From 2-02-FULL-47-50 sp964479045 (GTDB lineage Bacteria; Pseudomonadota; Gammaproteobacteria; Eutrophobiales; Eutrophobiaceae), in the NCBI GenBank assembly GCA_964479045.1, contig CAYZJI010000012.1, positions 1 through 64,000 of the forward strand: DNA of 64,000 nucleotides, given 5' to 3'. The translations under genes were made by a program, and so were the position numbers. This document shows positions 52,464 to 61,015 of the stretch, one piece after another (position 1 is the first letter of the stretch; each line of letters begins with the position of its first letter). A model generated the notes under the pieces. The model made no database searches and was not told the DNA's origin. It worked only from the letters and a program-made list of their open reading frames with translations.

Positions 52464-52473
52464 GTTTCTGACA

Positions 52474-52502
52474 AACCTTCCTGGACTTAATCCAGGAAGG
52501 TT
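52474..52502. terminator. Strong hairpin shared by rpoD and HNH 3' ends
   Basis: A perfect 12-bp stem AACCTTCCTGGA/TCCAGGAAGGTT with loop CTTAA. It is followed by TT on the plus strand. On the minus strand it contains the last codons and stop of rpoD and is followed by TTGTC. It probably terminates or protects the 3' end of rpoD mRNA, and is placed between two convergent genes. Confidence 0.6.
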
Positions 52503-54358
52503 TTCAGTTGCTCGGAACGCGAGGGGTGACGCAGTTTGCGTAACGCTTTGGCTTCAATCTGACGAATACGCTCACGGGTCACATCAAACTGTTTGCCGAC
52601 TTCTTCCAGAGTGTGATCGGTATTCATGTCGATACCGAAACGCATACGCAGCACTTTGGCTTCACGTGGAGTAAGGCCTTCCAGTGCTTCACGGGTGGTG
52701 CGACGCAGACCTTCAATCCCGGCCGAATCACTGGGCGCGAGTATGTTCAGGTCTTCAATGAAATCACCCAGATGTGAATCTTCATCATCACCAATCGGGG
52801 TTTCCATTGAGATCGGTTCTTTGGCGATCTTCAAGACCTTGCGGATCTTCTCCTCCGGCATTTCCATTTTTTCTGCCAGTTCTTCCGGTGTCGGTTCGCG
52901 GCCCTTTTCCTGCAGGATCTGGCGTGAGATACGATTGAGTTTGTTGATGGTCTCGATCATATGCACTGGTATACGTATGGTGCGGGCCTGATCGGCGATG
53001 GAACGCGTAATGGCCTGACGTATCCACCAGGTTGCGTAGGTTGAGAATTTATAACCGCGCCGGTATTCGAACTTGTCTACGGCTTTCATCAGGCCGATGT
53101 TTCCCTCCTGGATCAGATCAAGGAACAACAGACCGCGGTTGGTATATTTTTTGGCAATGGAGATCACCAGACGCAGATTGGCTTCCACCATTTCCTTCTT
53201 GGCGCGACGTGCTTTGGCTTCGCCGATGGAAATCCGGCGGTTGATTTCCTTGATGTCACTGATACTCAGGTCATCAACAAATTTTGCCGCCAGTGCTTCC
53301 TGGATGCGAATGATATCTTCCTGCAGTTCCTTGATGTTTTTTGCATAAGGTTTGCTGCGGGATTTGGCCAGAGTCTTGGTCCATTGCGTATTGATTTCAT
53401 TCCCTGGGAACAGGGTTATGAATTCCTTGCGCGGCATTTTGCCCAGCTTGACACAAAGATTCATGATGTCGCGCTCGGCGCCACGAATCACCTCTATCAA
53501 GTGCCGCACGTTATTGGTCAGAATGTCAATAAACTTGGGGGCCAGCCGCAAACTCAGAAAAGTCTGGCAGAGTTCATTCTGCAGTTCCCGGGATTTTTTA
53601 TGTGCGCGGCCATTGCGCTTGATGGCCCGTACCAGCTTGGTGTTGATTTTTTCAATGGCTTCGATGTGCGCACGAACTTCCTCCGGATCGAGCATGGCTT
53701 CCGGTTCTTCTTCACTCTCGCCGGATTCGTTTTCTTCGTCATCATCATTATCATTACCAGCACTTGTGGCCAGACGTGGCTCACCATCAGCATCTACCGG
53801 CATATGGCCGCTGTCCGGATATTCCTCGGTGTCATTGAAACCCAGAATGATGTCACTGAGCTTGATTTCTTCTCTGGCAATCGAATGATAGTTTTGCAGC
53901 AGGGTATCGATGGTGCCCGGATAACAGGCGAGCGCTTCCAGTACCTGGTTGATGCCTTCCTCAATGCGCTTGGCAATCTTGATTTCGCCTTCACGGGTGA
54001 GCAGATCAACCGTGCCCATCTCGCGCATATACATGCGTACCGGATCAGTAGTGCGGCCAAATTCGCTTTCGACACTGGCCAGTGCTGCTGCCGCTTCAGC
54101 CGCTGCTTCTTCATCCGGACCTTCAGTGCTGTCGGTCATGATGATTTCAAGATCGGGCGGGGATTCATACACAGTGATCCCCATGTCATTAATCATGTTA
54201 ATGATGTCTTCGATCTGCTCTGGATCGACAATATCGTCCGGCAGATGGTCATTGACCTCGTGATAGGTCAGGAAGCCCTGCTCCTTACCTTTGGCGATCA
54301 GTACCTTCAGTTGCGACTGGTCGTCTTCTTGCTCAATCTGCTCAATATTATTTTCCAT
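52487..54358 (-). CDS. rpoD: RNA polymerase sigma-70 factor RpoD
   Basis: Housekeeping sigma factor, 623 residues. N-terminal region 1.1 (1-80), region 1.2 (TDPVRMYMREMGTVDLLTREGE), an acidic non-conserved insert near 205-225 (ESGESEEEPEAML), region 2 (FLDLIQEGNIGLMKAVDKFEYRRGYKFSTYATWW), region 3 and region 4 (LEEVGKQFDVTRERIRQIEAKALRKL) are all intact. It is the last gene of rpsU-dnaG-rpoD with yqeY inserted after rpsU. Confidence 0.98.
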   Translation of the reverse strand: MENNIEQIEQEDDQSQLKVLIAKGKEQGFLTYHEVNDHLPDDIVDPEQIEDIINMINDMGITVYESPPDLEIIMTDSTEGPDEEAAAEAAAALASVESEFGRTTDPVRMYMREMGTVDLLTREGEIKIAKRIEEGINQVLEALACYPGTIDTLLQNYHSIAREEIKLSDIILGFNDTEEYPDSGHMPVDADGEPRLATSAGNDNDDDEENESGESEEEPEAMLDPEEVRAHIEAIEKINTKLVRAIKRNGRAHKKSRELQNELCQTFLSLRLAPKFIDILTNNVRHLIEVIRGAERDIMNLCVKLGKMPRKEFITLFPGNEINTQWTKTLAKSRSKPYAKNIKELQEDIIRIQEALAAKFVDDLSISDIKEINRRISIGEAKARRAKKEMVEANLRLVISIAKKYTNRGLLFLDLIQEGNIGLMKAVDKFEYRRGYKFSTYATWWIRQAITRSIADQARTIRIPVHMIETINKLNRISRQILQEKGREPTPEELAEKMEMPEEKIRKVLKIAKEPISMETPIGDDEDSHLGDFIEDLNILAPSDSAGIEGLRRTTREALEGLTPREAKVLRMRFGIDMNTDHTLEEVGKQFDVTRERIRQIEAKALRKLRHPSRSEQLKTFLD

Positions 54359-54506
54359 AGAGATTTACGAGTTGGCTCAGGAATTGCAATGTGTTAATGT
54401 AGTGTAAGTAGTTGATTAATTTGGTAAAAAGTTACTGGCATAAACGTTCAAGTTTAGCACAGGAATTGCTGCACCGCCAGTTAGATTGCTTATAAAGCAG
54501 GAATGT

Positions 54507-56255
54507 TCAGGTGTCGGACAGTTTGCGAAGGTCGCTTGGGGTACTGAGGTTGTTAAGCAGCGAATCACGTTGTTTCTTCCGGTGGTCTCTTTCAATCTTT
54601 GAAATATAGTCCATAAATTGCTGTTTGATGGCCTTTTCTTCAAGGCCCGCTTCATCCGACAGCAACGGGTCTTCCATGGCGGCCAGTTCCCGCAGGCGCT
54701 GTTCAAAACGGGTTTCCCGCCAGTGTTCCAGTATGCCGGCGCAGGTCACTCCGGGATGTTGCTGGATGTAGTCCAGCAGTTCCCTGAGAAAATCCACGCC
54801 TTTTTCTACTATTCCGGCCAGCCGTTCAACAATCTGCTCGTCACGGCCCAGGTCCGGATGGTGCAGCAACAGACGTATGGCCTTGCTGACATGCGGAATG
54901 TGGATAGTATTACCCGGAGCTTTTTGCGGGTTGCGGGTTACTGCGGCGGCTCTTGTGGCGATTGGTGTGCCCGTGATTAAACCTTTCAATGATTCAAGCG
55001 GTATCCGGCTCAGAGCTGCGAGGTCACTCATTATCAATTCACGCAGCGCGCCCGCCGGGAGTCTGGACAAATAGGGCAGGGCCTTTTCCGCCAGTCTAGC
55101 CTGACCTTCACGGCTGTTCATGTCTGTATTTTCTTTAAGATGATTTAACAGATAATCAGACAAGGGCATGTGGTTCACCGTATCATTGAATTGCTCCGGG
55201 CCATGCTTGCGTATGAATGTGTCCGGATCTTCACTCTCCGGCATGAACATGAAATACACCTGGCGGCCTTCGCGTAACAACGGTAAAGAAATTTCCAGTG
55301 CGCGCCATGCAGCTTTCTGGCCGGCGGTATCGCCGTCAAAACAGAACACGAGCTGCGGGCAGATTTTGAATAATCGATCCAGATGATCCGGCGTCACCGC
55401 CGTGCCCAGTGTGGCAACGGCATTGGCTACGCCATGCTGCGCCAGTGCCAGGACATCCATGTATCCTTCGACCACAAACACACGTTCCAGATCGCGCAAC
55501 TTGCGTTTGGCCTGATACAGGCCATAGAGCTCGCGGCCTTTATGAAAAATCGGTGTTTCCGGCGAGTTCAGATATTTCGGTGTCCCATCACCCAGGACAC
55601 GGCCGCCAATGCCGATGGCGCGGCCGCGCTGATCGCGGATGGGATAGATGATGCGATCACGGAAACGGTCGTAATAACCACCATTTTCTTTTTTGATGAT
55701 CATGCCGATTTTGTCGAGCCGCAACAGTGCGGCATTGGACTGGCCCATGCTGGTGATCAATCCATCCCAGCCGGAGGGTGCAAAACCCAGTTCGAATTCC
55801 GCCGCAAGTTGCCCCGACAGTCCGCGGTTTTTCAGATACTCGACAGCCCGCGGCGCTTCCGGATGTTCGCGCAGTTGCCGGGCATAATGTTTGATGACCA
55901 TCTCCATCAACTCATAGAGCTCAGTCAATCCGCTTTCTTTGGGACTGACACCCCCTTCGCGCGGCACCTCCAGACCCACGCGGCTCGCGAGATCTTCAAT
56001 AGCGTCGACAAAATCCTTGCCGGTGTAATCCATTAAAAAGGAAATGGCCGTGCCGTTCGCACCACAGCCGAAGCAATGGTAGAACTGTTTTTCCTGGCTG
56101 ACGGTGAACGACGGTGTTTTTTCCTCATGGAACGGACAGCGGGCCTGATGATTACGGCCGGCCTTGCGCAACGGCACATAGCTGTCGATGACATCGACAA
56201 TGTCGATGCGGGTCAGGAGATCATCAATAAATTGCTGGGGAATGCGGCCGGCCAT
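54507..56255 (-). CDS. dnaG: DNA primase DnaG
   Basis: Makes RNA primers for replication at the fork. 582 residues. The zinc-binding domain is CPFHEEKTPSF...HCFGCGANG (about 40-65), the TOPRIM core has VFVVEGYMDVLALAQ and CFDGDTAG, and the C-terminal helicase-binding domain follows. It precedes rpoD by about 150 bp. It is separated from yqeY by a repeat-like tract at 56289-56409. Confidence 0.97.
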   Translation of the reverse strand: MAGRIPQQFIDDLLTRIDIVDVIDSYVPLRKAGRNHQARCPFHEEKTPSFTVSQEKQFYHCFGCGANGTAISFLMDYTGKDFVDAIEDLASRVGLEVPREGGVSPKESGLTELYELMEMVIKHYARQLREHPEAPRAVEYLKNRGLSGQLAAEFELGFAPSGWDGLITSMGQSNAALLRLDKIGMIIKKENGGYYDRFRDRIIYPIRDQRGRAIGIGGRVLGDGTPKYLNSPETPIFHKGRELYGLYQAKRKLRDLERVFVVEGYMDVLALAQHGVANAVATLGTAVTPDHLDRLFKICPQLVFCFDGDTAGQKAAWRALEISLPLLREGRQVYFMFMPESEDPDTFIRKHGPEQFNDTVNHMPLSDYLLNHLKENTDMNSREGQARLAEKALPYLSRLPAGALRELIMSDLAALSRIPLESLKGLITGTPIATRAAAVTRNPQKAPGNTIHIPHVSKAIRLLLHHPDLGRDEQIVERLAGIVEKGVDFLRELLDYIQQHPGVTCAGILEHWRETRFEQRLRELAAMEDPLLSDEAGLEEKAIKQQFMDYISKIERDHRKKQRDSLLNNLSTPSDLRKLSDT

Positions 56256-56288
56256 GGTGCCGACAGTATAACTTTGTGAAGGATGAAT

Positions 56289-56409
56289 TGTGATTGGTGA
56301 TTGATGATTAGTGACTGGTGATTAGTGATTGGTGATTAGTTTATCAATATCAAAGGGTTAGTCAGTAGCGAGAATAACTGCTAATCACTATTCACCAGAC
56401 ACCAATCAC
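56289..56409. repeat. GATTAGTGATTGGT degenerate tandem and inverted repeat
   Basis: Left part has repeated variants of GTGATTGGTGATTAG on the plus strand; the right part, from CTAATCACTATTCACC to ACCAATCAC, is its inverted counterpart. The whole can fold into a long hairpin. Its right end supplies the stop codon of yqeY. It lies between dnaG and yqeY in a co-directional operon. Confidence 0.65.
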
Positions 56410-56852
56410 TTCAGTGATTCTTTTACCAGACCGGAAATCTTGCTCATATCCGCACGGCCCTGCAGTTTGGGTTTGAGGATGGCCATGACCTTACCCATGT
56501 CCTGCATGCCCGATGCCCCGGATTCCTGTATGGCTTGTTGTATGAGTTGTTTGATTTCGTCTTGAGACAACTGTTGAGGCAGATATGACTGCACGGTTTC
56601 CAGTTCGCGGGTTTCCTTGGCAACGAGATCATCACGGCCGGCCTCTTTGAACTGCGTGATGGAATCCCGATGTTGCTTGGCCATTTTATCCAGCACGGCC
56701 AGCACCTGCGTATCGTCGATATCAACACCGCCATCCACTTCTTTTTGTTTAATGGCGGCCATGATGAAACGCAGGGTGGACAGACGCTCCTTGTCCTGAT
56801 TGCGCATGGCCGTTTTTACGTCATCAGCGATACGTTCTTTGATCGCGGCCAT
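56406..56852 (-). CDS. yqeY: GatB/YqeY-domain protein
   Basis: 148 residues, a YqeY-like protein. It begins MAAIKERIADDVKTAMRNQDKERLSTLRF and ends with the conserved GKVMAILKPKLQGRADMSKIS motif. The family is related to the tail domain of GatB, and may act on tRNA-linked processes, but its function is not fixed. It is between rpsU and dnaG, the usual place in gammaproteobacteria. The last codons come from the flanking repeat. Confidence 0.93.
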   Translation of the reverse strand: MAAIKERIADDVKTAMRNQDKERLSTLRFIMAAIKQKEVDGGVDIDDTQVLAVLDKMAKQHRDSITQFKEAGRDDLVAKETRELETVQSYLPQQLSQDEIKQLIQQAIQESGASGMQDMGKVMAILKPKLQGRADMSKISGLVKESLK

Positions 56853-56870
56853 GACGATTGAAAAGGTGAA

Positions 56871-57092
56871 TTAATAACGGCGGGCGGCGCGGCGGCTGCT
56901 GACCGTCTTGAACGATTTCTTCTGGTGGCGTTTGACGGCAGCAGCGGCTTTACGCTTTCTTACCTGGGTCGGTTTCTCGTAGAATTCACGCTTGTGAACT
57001 TCGGCGAGGATCCCGGCCTTTTCGCAGGCCCGCTTGAAGCGGCGCAATGCGATATCAAACGGCTCGTTCTCTCTGACTTTAACGGATGGCAT
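56871..57092 (-). CDS. rpsU: 30S ribosomal protein S21
   Basis: 73 residues from the ATG at 57092 (MPSVKVRENEPFD), slightly longer than E. coli S21 (71). Typical KREFYEKPTQVRKRK motif and a basic tail are present. The frame is open further to 57212, but that reads into the tsaD side and is not S21. It heads the rpsU-yqeY-dnaG-rpoD operon. Confidence 0.97.
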   Translation of the reverse strand: MPSVKVRENEPFDIALRRFKRACEKAGILAEVHKREFYEKPTQVRKRKAAAAVKRHQKKSFKTVSSRRAARRY

Positions 57093-57142
57093 ATCTCTCG
57101 AATTCCTTACAATACGGCCACCGGGGTGGCGAAAAAGCGGTA

Positions 57143-57170
57143 ATTCTAGTGTCTGTTGTGATAAATGCAA
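57143..57170 (-). promoter_or_regulatory. Sigma-70 promoter of the rpsU operon
   Basis: Leftward TTGCAT (57170-57165), a 16-bp spacer, TAGAAT (57148-57143), about 50 bp before the S21 start. The match is good but the position is only inferred from sequence. Confidence 0.55.
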
Positions 57171-57210
57171 TGTTTTCCTTACTGTAACTGGCTGGATTAG
57201 ATAATAAATC

Positions 57211-58224
57211 ATGCGTGTACTGGGTATAGAAACGTCCTGTGACGAGACCGGAATTGCCGTCTATGACAGCGAACAGGGTCTACTGGCGCACGCCCTGCAC
57301 AGTCAGGTGGATATGCATGCGGTCTATGGTGGTGTGGTGCCGGAACTGGCCTCCCGCGACCATGTGCGGCGTATTATCCCGTTGATCCGCAAGGTATTGG
57401 AGCAGGCCGGACTAAAATCTGAAGATATTGATGGCGTGGCTTACACGGCTGGACCCGGCCTGATCGGCGCCTTGCTGGTGGGGGTGGCCGTGGGTCGGAG
57501 TCTGGCCTATGGGTGGGGGGTGCCGGCGGTGGCCGTACACCACATGGAAGCCCATCTGCTCGCACCCATGCTGGAACCTGATATCCCGGAGTTTCCGTTC
57601 CTAGCACTGCTGGTTTCCGGCGGGCATACCCAACTGGTACAGGTCAACCGTCCGGGAGATTATCAGTTGCTGGGCGAGTCGCTGGATGATGCGGCTGGCG
57701 AGGCTTTTGATAAAACGGCCAAATTGTTGGGGCTGGGGTATCCCGGCGGACCGGCGCTCTCGGCTCTGGCGGCGAAAGGCAAGCCCGGCCGTTATGATTT
57801 CCCCCGGCCGATGACTGACCGGCCTGGACTCGATTTCAGTTTCAGCGGGCTCAAGACCCATGCCGTGAACACCATACGCAATGAGGGTGATGATCCAGAG
57901 ACACAGGCGGATATCGCGCGCGCTTTTGTCGAAGCGGTGGTCGACACCCTTTTTATTAAATGCCGGCGAGCTATAGAGGAAACAGGCATAAACAGGTTGG
58001 TAGCTGCAGGCGGAGTAAGCGCTAACATTCAACTGCGGGAAAAGCTGAAAAACCTGGCTCGTCAGAAGAGCGGCAAAGTCTATTTCCCCCGACCGGAATT
58101 CTGCACTGACAACGGCGCCATGATTGCCTACGCGGGCTATCTCAGGCTGCAACGGGGAGAAACTGAACCGCTCTCATTTGTGGCCTATCCACGCTGGCCG
58201 ATGATGGAAGCTGCAGCCGCCTAG
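57211..58224 (+). CDS. tsaD: tRNA threonylcarbamoyladenosine transferase TsaD
   Basis: Transfers threonylcarbamoyl to A37 of tRNAs reading ANN codons, with TsaB, TsaC and TsaE. 337 residues. Start signature MRVLGIETSCDETGIAVYD, metal motif HHMEAHLL (His-His-Glu-His region) and GGPALSALA, with FSGLKTHA. It is divergent from rpsU, the standard arrangement. The 3' end overlaps plsY by 4 bp. Confidence 0.97.
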   Translation: MRVLGIETSCDETGIAVYDSEQGLLAHALHSQVDMHAVYGGVVPELASRDHVRRIIPLIRKVLEQAGLKSEDIDGVAYTAGPGLIGALLVGVAVGRSLAYGWGVPAVAVHHMEAHLLAPMLEPDIPEFPFLALLVSGGHTQLVQVNRPGDYQLLGESLDDAAGEAFDKTAKLLGLGYPGGPALSALAAKGKPGRYDFPRPMTDRPGLDFSFSGLKTHAVNTIRNEGDDPETQADIARAFVEAVVDTLFIKCRRAIEETGINRLVAAGGVSANIQLREKLKNLARQKSGKVYFPRPEFCTDNGAMIAYAGYLRLQRGETEPLSFVAYPRWPMMEAAAA

Positions 58225-58817
58225 GCTTTATCCGTTCCGATCTTGTCTTCCTTGCCGGCGAGCAGATTCCGTATATTGCTGCGGTGACGCCAGAACAGCA
58301 GAAACACCATGATGGTAATAGCGCTGATGTAGGGGATAGACGGTTGCAGCCAGGCCGTAATAAACGGAATGGAAGCTGCGGCCAGCAGGGCCGAAAGTGA
58401 GGAATAACGAAACAACGCGGCGGTCGTAAGCCAGGTCAGTACAAAAGCCAATCCCAGTCCCCAATACATTCCAAACAGCACACCAATCAAGGTGGCCACA
58501 CCCTTGCCACCACGAAAACCAAAGAACACCGGATATAAATGGCCGCTGAATGCAGCAAGCGCGGTCAATGCAGTTACCCAGTCCGGGGTTTGCATGTAAT
58601 ACGCGATGATTACCGGGACAAACCCTTTGATGACATCGCCGGCCAGGGTCACGATGGCGGCTTTCTTGCCATGCAGACGCAGAACATTGGTGGCGCCGGG
58701 ATTGTTCGATCCCTGTGTGCGTGGATCGGCGAGACCCATCAATTTGCACACGACCACGGCGGACGAAATGGAACCGCAGAGATAACCCAGAACAATCAGA
58801 CCGGCATTCAGCAACAT
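58221..58817 (-). CDS. plsY: Glycerol-3-phosphate acyltransferase PlsY
   Basis: Makes lysophosphatidic acid from acyl-phosphate and glycerol-3-phosphate in the inner membrane. 198 residues from the ATG at 58817 (MLLNAGLIVLGYLCGSI); a longer frame to 58895 would add residues before the first helix. Motifs LCGSISSA, GSNNPGATNVLR and FGFRGGKGVAT are present. Convergent with tsaD. Confidence 0.94.
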   Translation of the reverse strand: MLLNAGLIVLGYLCGSISSAVVVCKLMGLADPRTQGSNNPGATNVLRLHGKKAAIVTLAGDVIKGFVPVIIAYYMQTPDWVTALTALAAFSGHLYPVFFGFRGGKGVATLIGVLFGMYWGLGLAFVLTWLTTAALFRYSSLSALLAAASIPFITAWLQPSIPYISAITIMVFLLFWRHRSNIRNLLAGKEDKIGTDKA

Positions 58818-58937
58818 GGTTGTATTGGAATCTGCACGGAAGGTCCCGTCAAGATGAAAATTGTCCGTTGTCAGCCACGGACGGTCAGTGTACAACTACG
58901 CCGAGCGGGGAATCCAAATACAGGTATAAACAGGACA

Positions 58938-59294
58938 ATGGATATTATTTATCTCAAAGATCTGCGCATTGATACGGTAATCGGCATTTATGATTGGGAG
59001 CGCCGCACGCGGCAGACGGTCATTTTTGATATCGAAATGGCCGCGGACATCCGCAAGGCTGCGGCCAGCGATGCAATCGAAGATACTCTGAACTATAAAG
59101 CCGTGGCCAAACGGATCATTGCTTTTGTTGAAGCCAGTGAATTTCAACTGGTGGAAACCCTGGCGGAACGTGTCGCTGATATTTTGTTGAAAGAGTTCAA
59201 AGTACCCTGGGTACGCCTCAGTCTGAACAAACAGGGCGCTGTGCGGGGCGTGCGTGATGTCGGTGTGATTATCGAACGGGGATACCGCAGCTGA
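58938..59294 (+). CDS. folB: Dihydroneopterin aldolase FolB
   Basis: Cleaves dihydroneopterin to 6-hydroxymethyl-dihydropterin in folate synthesis. 118 residues starting MDIIYLKDLRIDTVIGIYDWERRTRQ, with the conserved NYKAVAKRI and FQLVETLAERVAD segments carrying the catalytic Glu and Lys region. AGGA lies before the ATG. It is 1 bp from folK. Confidence 0.94.
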   Translation: MDIIYLKDLRIDTVIGIYDWERRTRQTVIFDIEMAADIRKAAASDAIEDTLNYKAVAKRIIAFVEASEFQLVETLAERVADILLKEFKVPWVRLSLNKQGAVRGVRDVGVIIERGYRS

Positions 59295-59295
59295 A

Positions 59296-59778
59296 ATGAC
59301 GCGGGTGTATGTCGGCATCGGCAGTAATATCGATCGCGAAATGAATATCCGCGGCGGTCTTGCTGCACTGGAACAGCACTTCGGCAATCTGACAGTGTCC
59401 GGTGTATATGAAAGTGAGGCGTACGGGTTTAAAGGGGACAACTTCTATAACCTGGTTGCCGGCTTCGAGACTGAACTGACCCTGGATCAGGTTGCCGAAA
59501 CGTTGCGCAGGATCGAGTATTCTTTTGGCCGCAAGCGTGAGCATGAACGCTTTCTCTCACGCACACTGGATATTGATTTGTTGTTATACGGAGATCTGGC
59601 AAGACATGATCAAAATTATGATTTGCCGCGGCAGGACATCAGGATTTATGCTTTTGTCCTGTGCCCGCTGGCGGAAATCGCAGGGGATGAGAAGCATCCT
59701 GAACTGGCTACCAGTTATGGCAAGTTGTGGGAACAGTTCGACAAGCAGAAGCAACCATTATGGCGCGCAATACTCTGA
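59296..59778 (+). CDS. folK: Hydroxymethyl-dihydropterin pyrophosphokinase FolK
   Basis: Adds pyrophosphate to 6-hydroxymethyl-dihydropterin. 160 residues: VGIGSNIDREMNIRGGLAAL at the start, FYNLVAGFET, RTLDIDLLLYGD (metal-binding Asp pair) and HPELATSYG near the end. It directly follows folB, so the two folate steps are co-expressed. Confidence 0.95.
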   Translation: MTRVYVGIGSNIDREMNIRGGLAALEQHFGNLTVSGVYESEAYGFKGDNFYNLVAGFETELTLDQVAETLRRIEYSFGRKREHERFLSRTLDIDLLLYGDLARHDQNYDLPRQDIRIYAFVLCPLAEIAGDEKHPELATSYGKLWEQFDKQKQPLWRAIL

Positions 59779-59849
59779 ACCAATTCCCGTGTAGGACTCC
59801 ATCGCTTAACCTGCTAAAGTAACTTTTATGACCTGTCCGGAGATTGCCA

Positions 59850-60251
59850 ATGTGCTTTAGAAACATAGTGATTGTCATGCTGCTGCTGTTGACCGGTTGT
59901 GCCGGTGTTGCTATCAGGAACAACACTGACAAGCTTAACAGCACGCTCAAGGAATATGGCGCAGACATGCGCTGGGGCCGCATGAACTACGCCTACAACT
60001 ATCATGTGAACCGTGAGGGTACCCGGCCCGTGGTTGATCTTGAGGCACTGGAACAATTCAACGTGACGGGTTTCCGCCCCGTCGATCCCGTGCTGAATGA
60101 TGAAGCGACTGAAGCGGTCGTACCGGTGGAGATTGATTACTATGACAGGGAGTATGGTACCGTACGTAAAATCAAGACTACCCAGAACTGGTATTTTGAT
60201 CCGGAAGCAAAAAACTGGCTGACGGAATCCGCATTTCCGGAATTCAAATAA
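59850..60251 (+). CDS. Putative lipoprotein, function unknown
   Basis: 133 residues from the ATG at 59850 (GGAG at 59839-59842; a TTG six bases earlier is in frame). The lipobox is LLTGC at about 13-17. The mature domain (KLNSTLKEYGADMRWGRMN to NWLTESAFPEF) has a beta-rich look and acidic patches. It is of the kind found once in many gammaproteobacteria. No function is known to me. Confidence 0.75.
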   Translation: MCFRNIVIVMLLLLTGCAGVAIRNNTDKLNSTLKEYGADMRWGRMNYAYNYHVNREGTRPVVDLEALEQFNVTGFRPVDPVLNDEATEAVVPVEIDYYDREYGTVRKIKTTQNWYFDPEAKNWLTESAFPEFK

Positions 60252-60261
60252 AATCCCTGTT

Positions 60262-60987
60262 TCAGGAGAAGAGCGTTCGCCCCCCATCAATCACCAGAAT
60301 CTGCCCGGTCATGTAATTTGCTTCGATCAGGTAACGGGCTGCTTTGGCAATATCATCAGGCTGGCCTGCCCGTTTGAGAACTGTGCTGGCGAGTATGGCA
60401 TTCCTTTCATCTGCACTCAGGCGCTCAGGCCAGAGTATAGCGCCTGGTGAAATGGCATTTACCCTGATCTGTGGCCCCAGTTCCTTGGCCAGAGATTGAG
60501 TCAGCATAATGAGCCCGGCCTTGCTGACACTGTATAACATATGTTCACGTAACGGACGTTTTGCGTGGATGTCGGCGAGATTGATGATGCAGCCCTGCTC
60601 TCTGGCAAGATGTGGCGCAGCGGCCCTTGAGAGAAACAGGGGCGCTCGCAAGTTCACATTCATCATCTCGTCCCACTGGGCCGCATCGACTGCCCCGACA
60701 GGTGTGGGATAAAAAACTGAGGCATTATTAATCAGCACATCCATCCGGTTATTGAACTGCATCGCAACATCAACAATTGATTGGCAGTCTGTTTGATTCA
60801 AATCTGCCTGCAGCAGATGGGCGGAACCAGGACGTTCGGCATTGAGTTCAGCTGCAAGCTGCGCGGCATCAGGTCTGGAAGTATTAAAATGGATGATTAC
60901 ATCCATGCCCATGGCATGGACTTCTTTCACAATGGCCGCGCCGATCCGTTTTGCGGCGCCGGTAATTAATGCTGTCCTCTTGCTCAT
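60262..60987 (-). CDS. folM: Pteridine reductase-like SDR (FolM type)
   Basis: 241 residues, short-chain dehydrogenase fold. The nucleotide motif is TGAAKRIG (pteridine-reductase form with Arg), then NNASVF, and the active-site pair YSVSK. The DIHAKRP segment is typical of pteridine/dihydromonapterin reductases. It probably reduces dihydromonapterin or dihydrofolate. The closeness to folB-folK supports a folate or pterin role, though it is on the other strand. Confidence 0.85.
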   Translation of the reverse strand: MSKRTALITGAAKRIGAAIVKEVHAMGMDVIIHFNTSRPDAAQLAAELNAERPGSAHLLQADLNQTDCQSIVDVAMQFNNRMDVLINNASVFYPTPVGAVDAAQWDEMMNVNLRAPLFLSRAAAPHLAREQGCIINLADIHAKRPLREHMLYSVSKAGLIMLTQSLAKELGPQIRVNAISPGAILWPERLSADERNAILASTVLKRAGQPDDIAKAARYLIEANYMTGQILVIDGGRTLFS

Positions 60988-61015
60988 ATTTGATTTACAG
61001 GTGTATAAAACCCGG

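Noticed and set aside
53384..54397. 337-residue open frame on the plus strand
   Set aside because: It is entirely antisense to rpoD, with no family similarity, no ribosome site and a composition that mirrors the rpoD codons.
60842..61015. Upstream extension of the MidA-type methyltransferase
   Set aside because: The extra 58 residues are antisense to the pteridine reductase gene and lack family similarity; the ATG at 61016 gives the right N-terminus.
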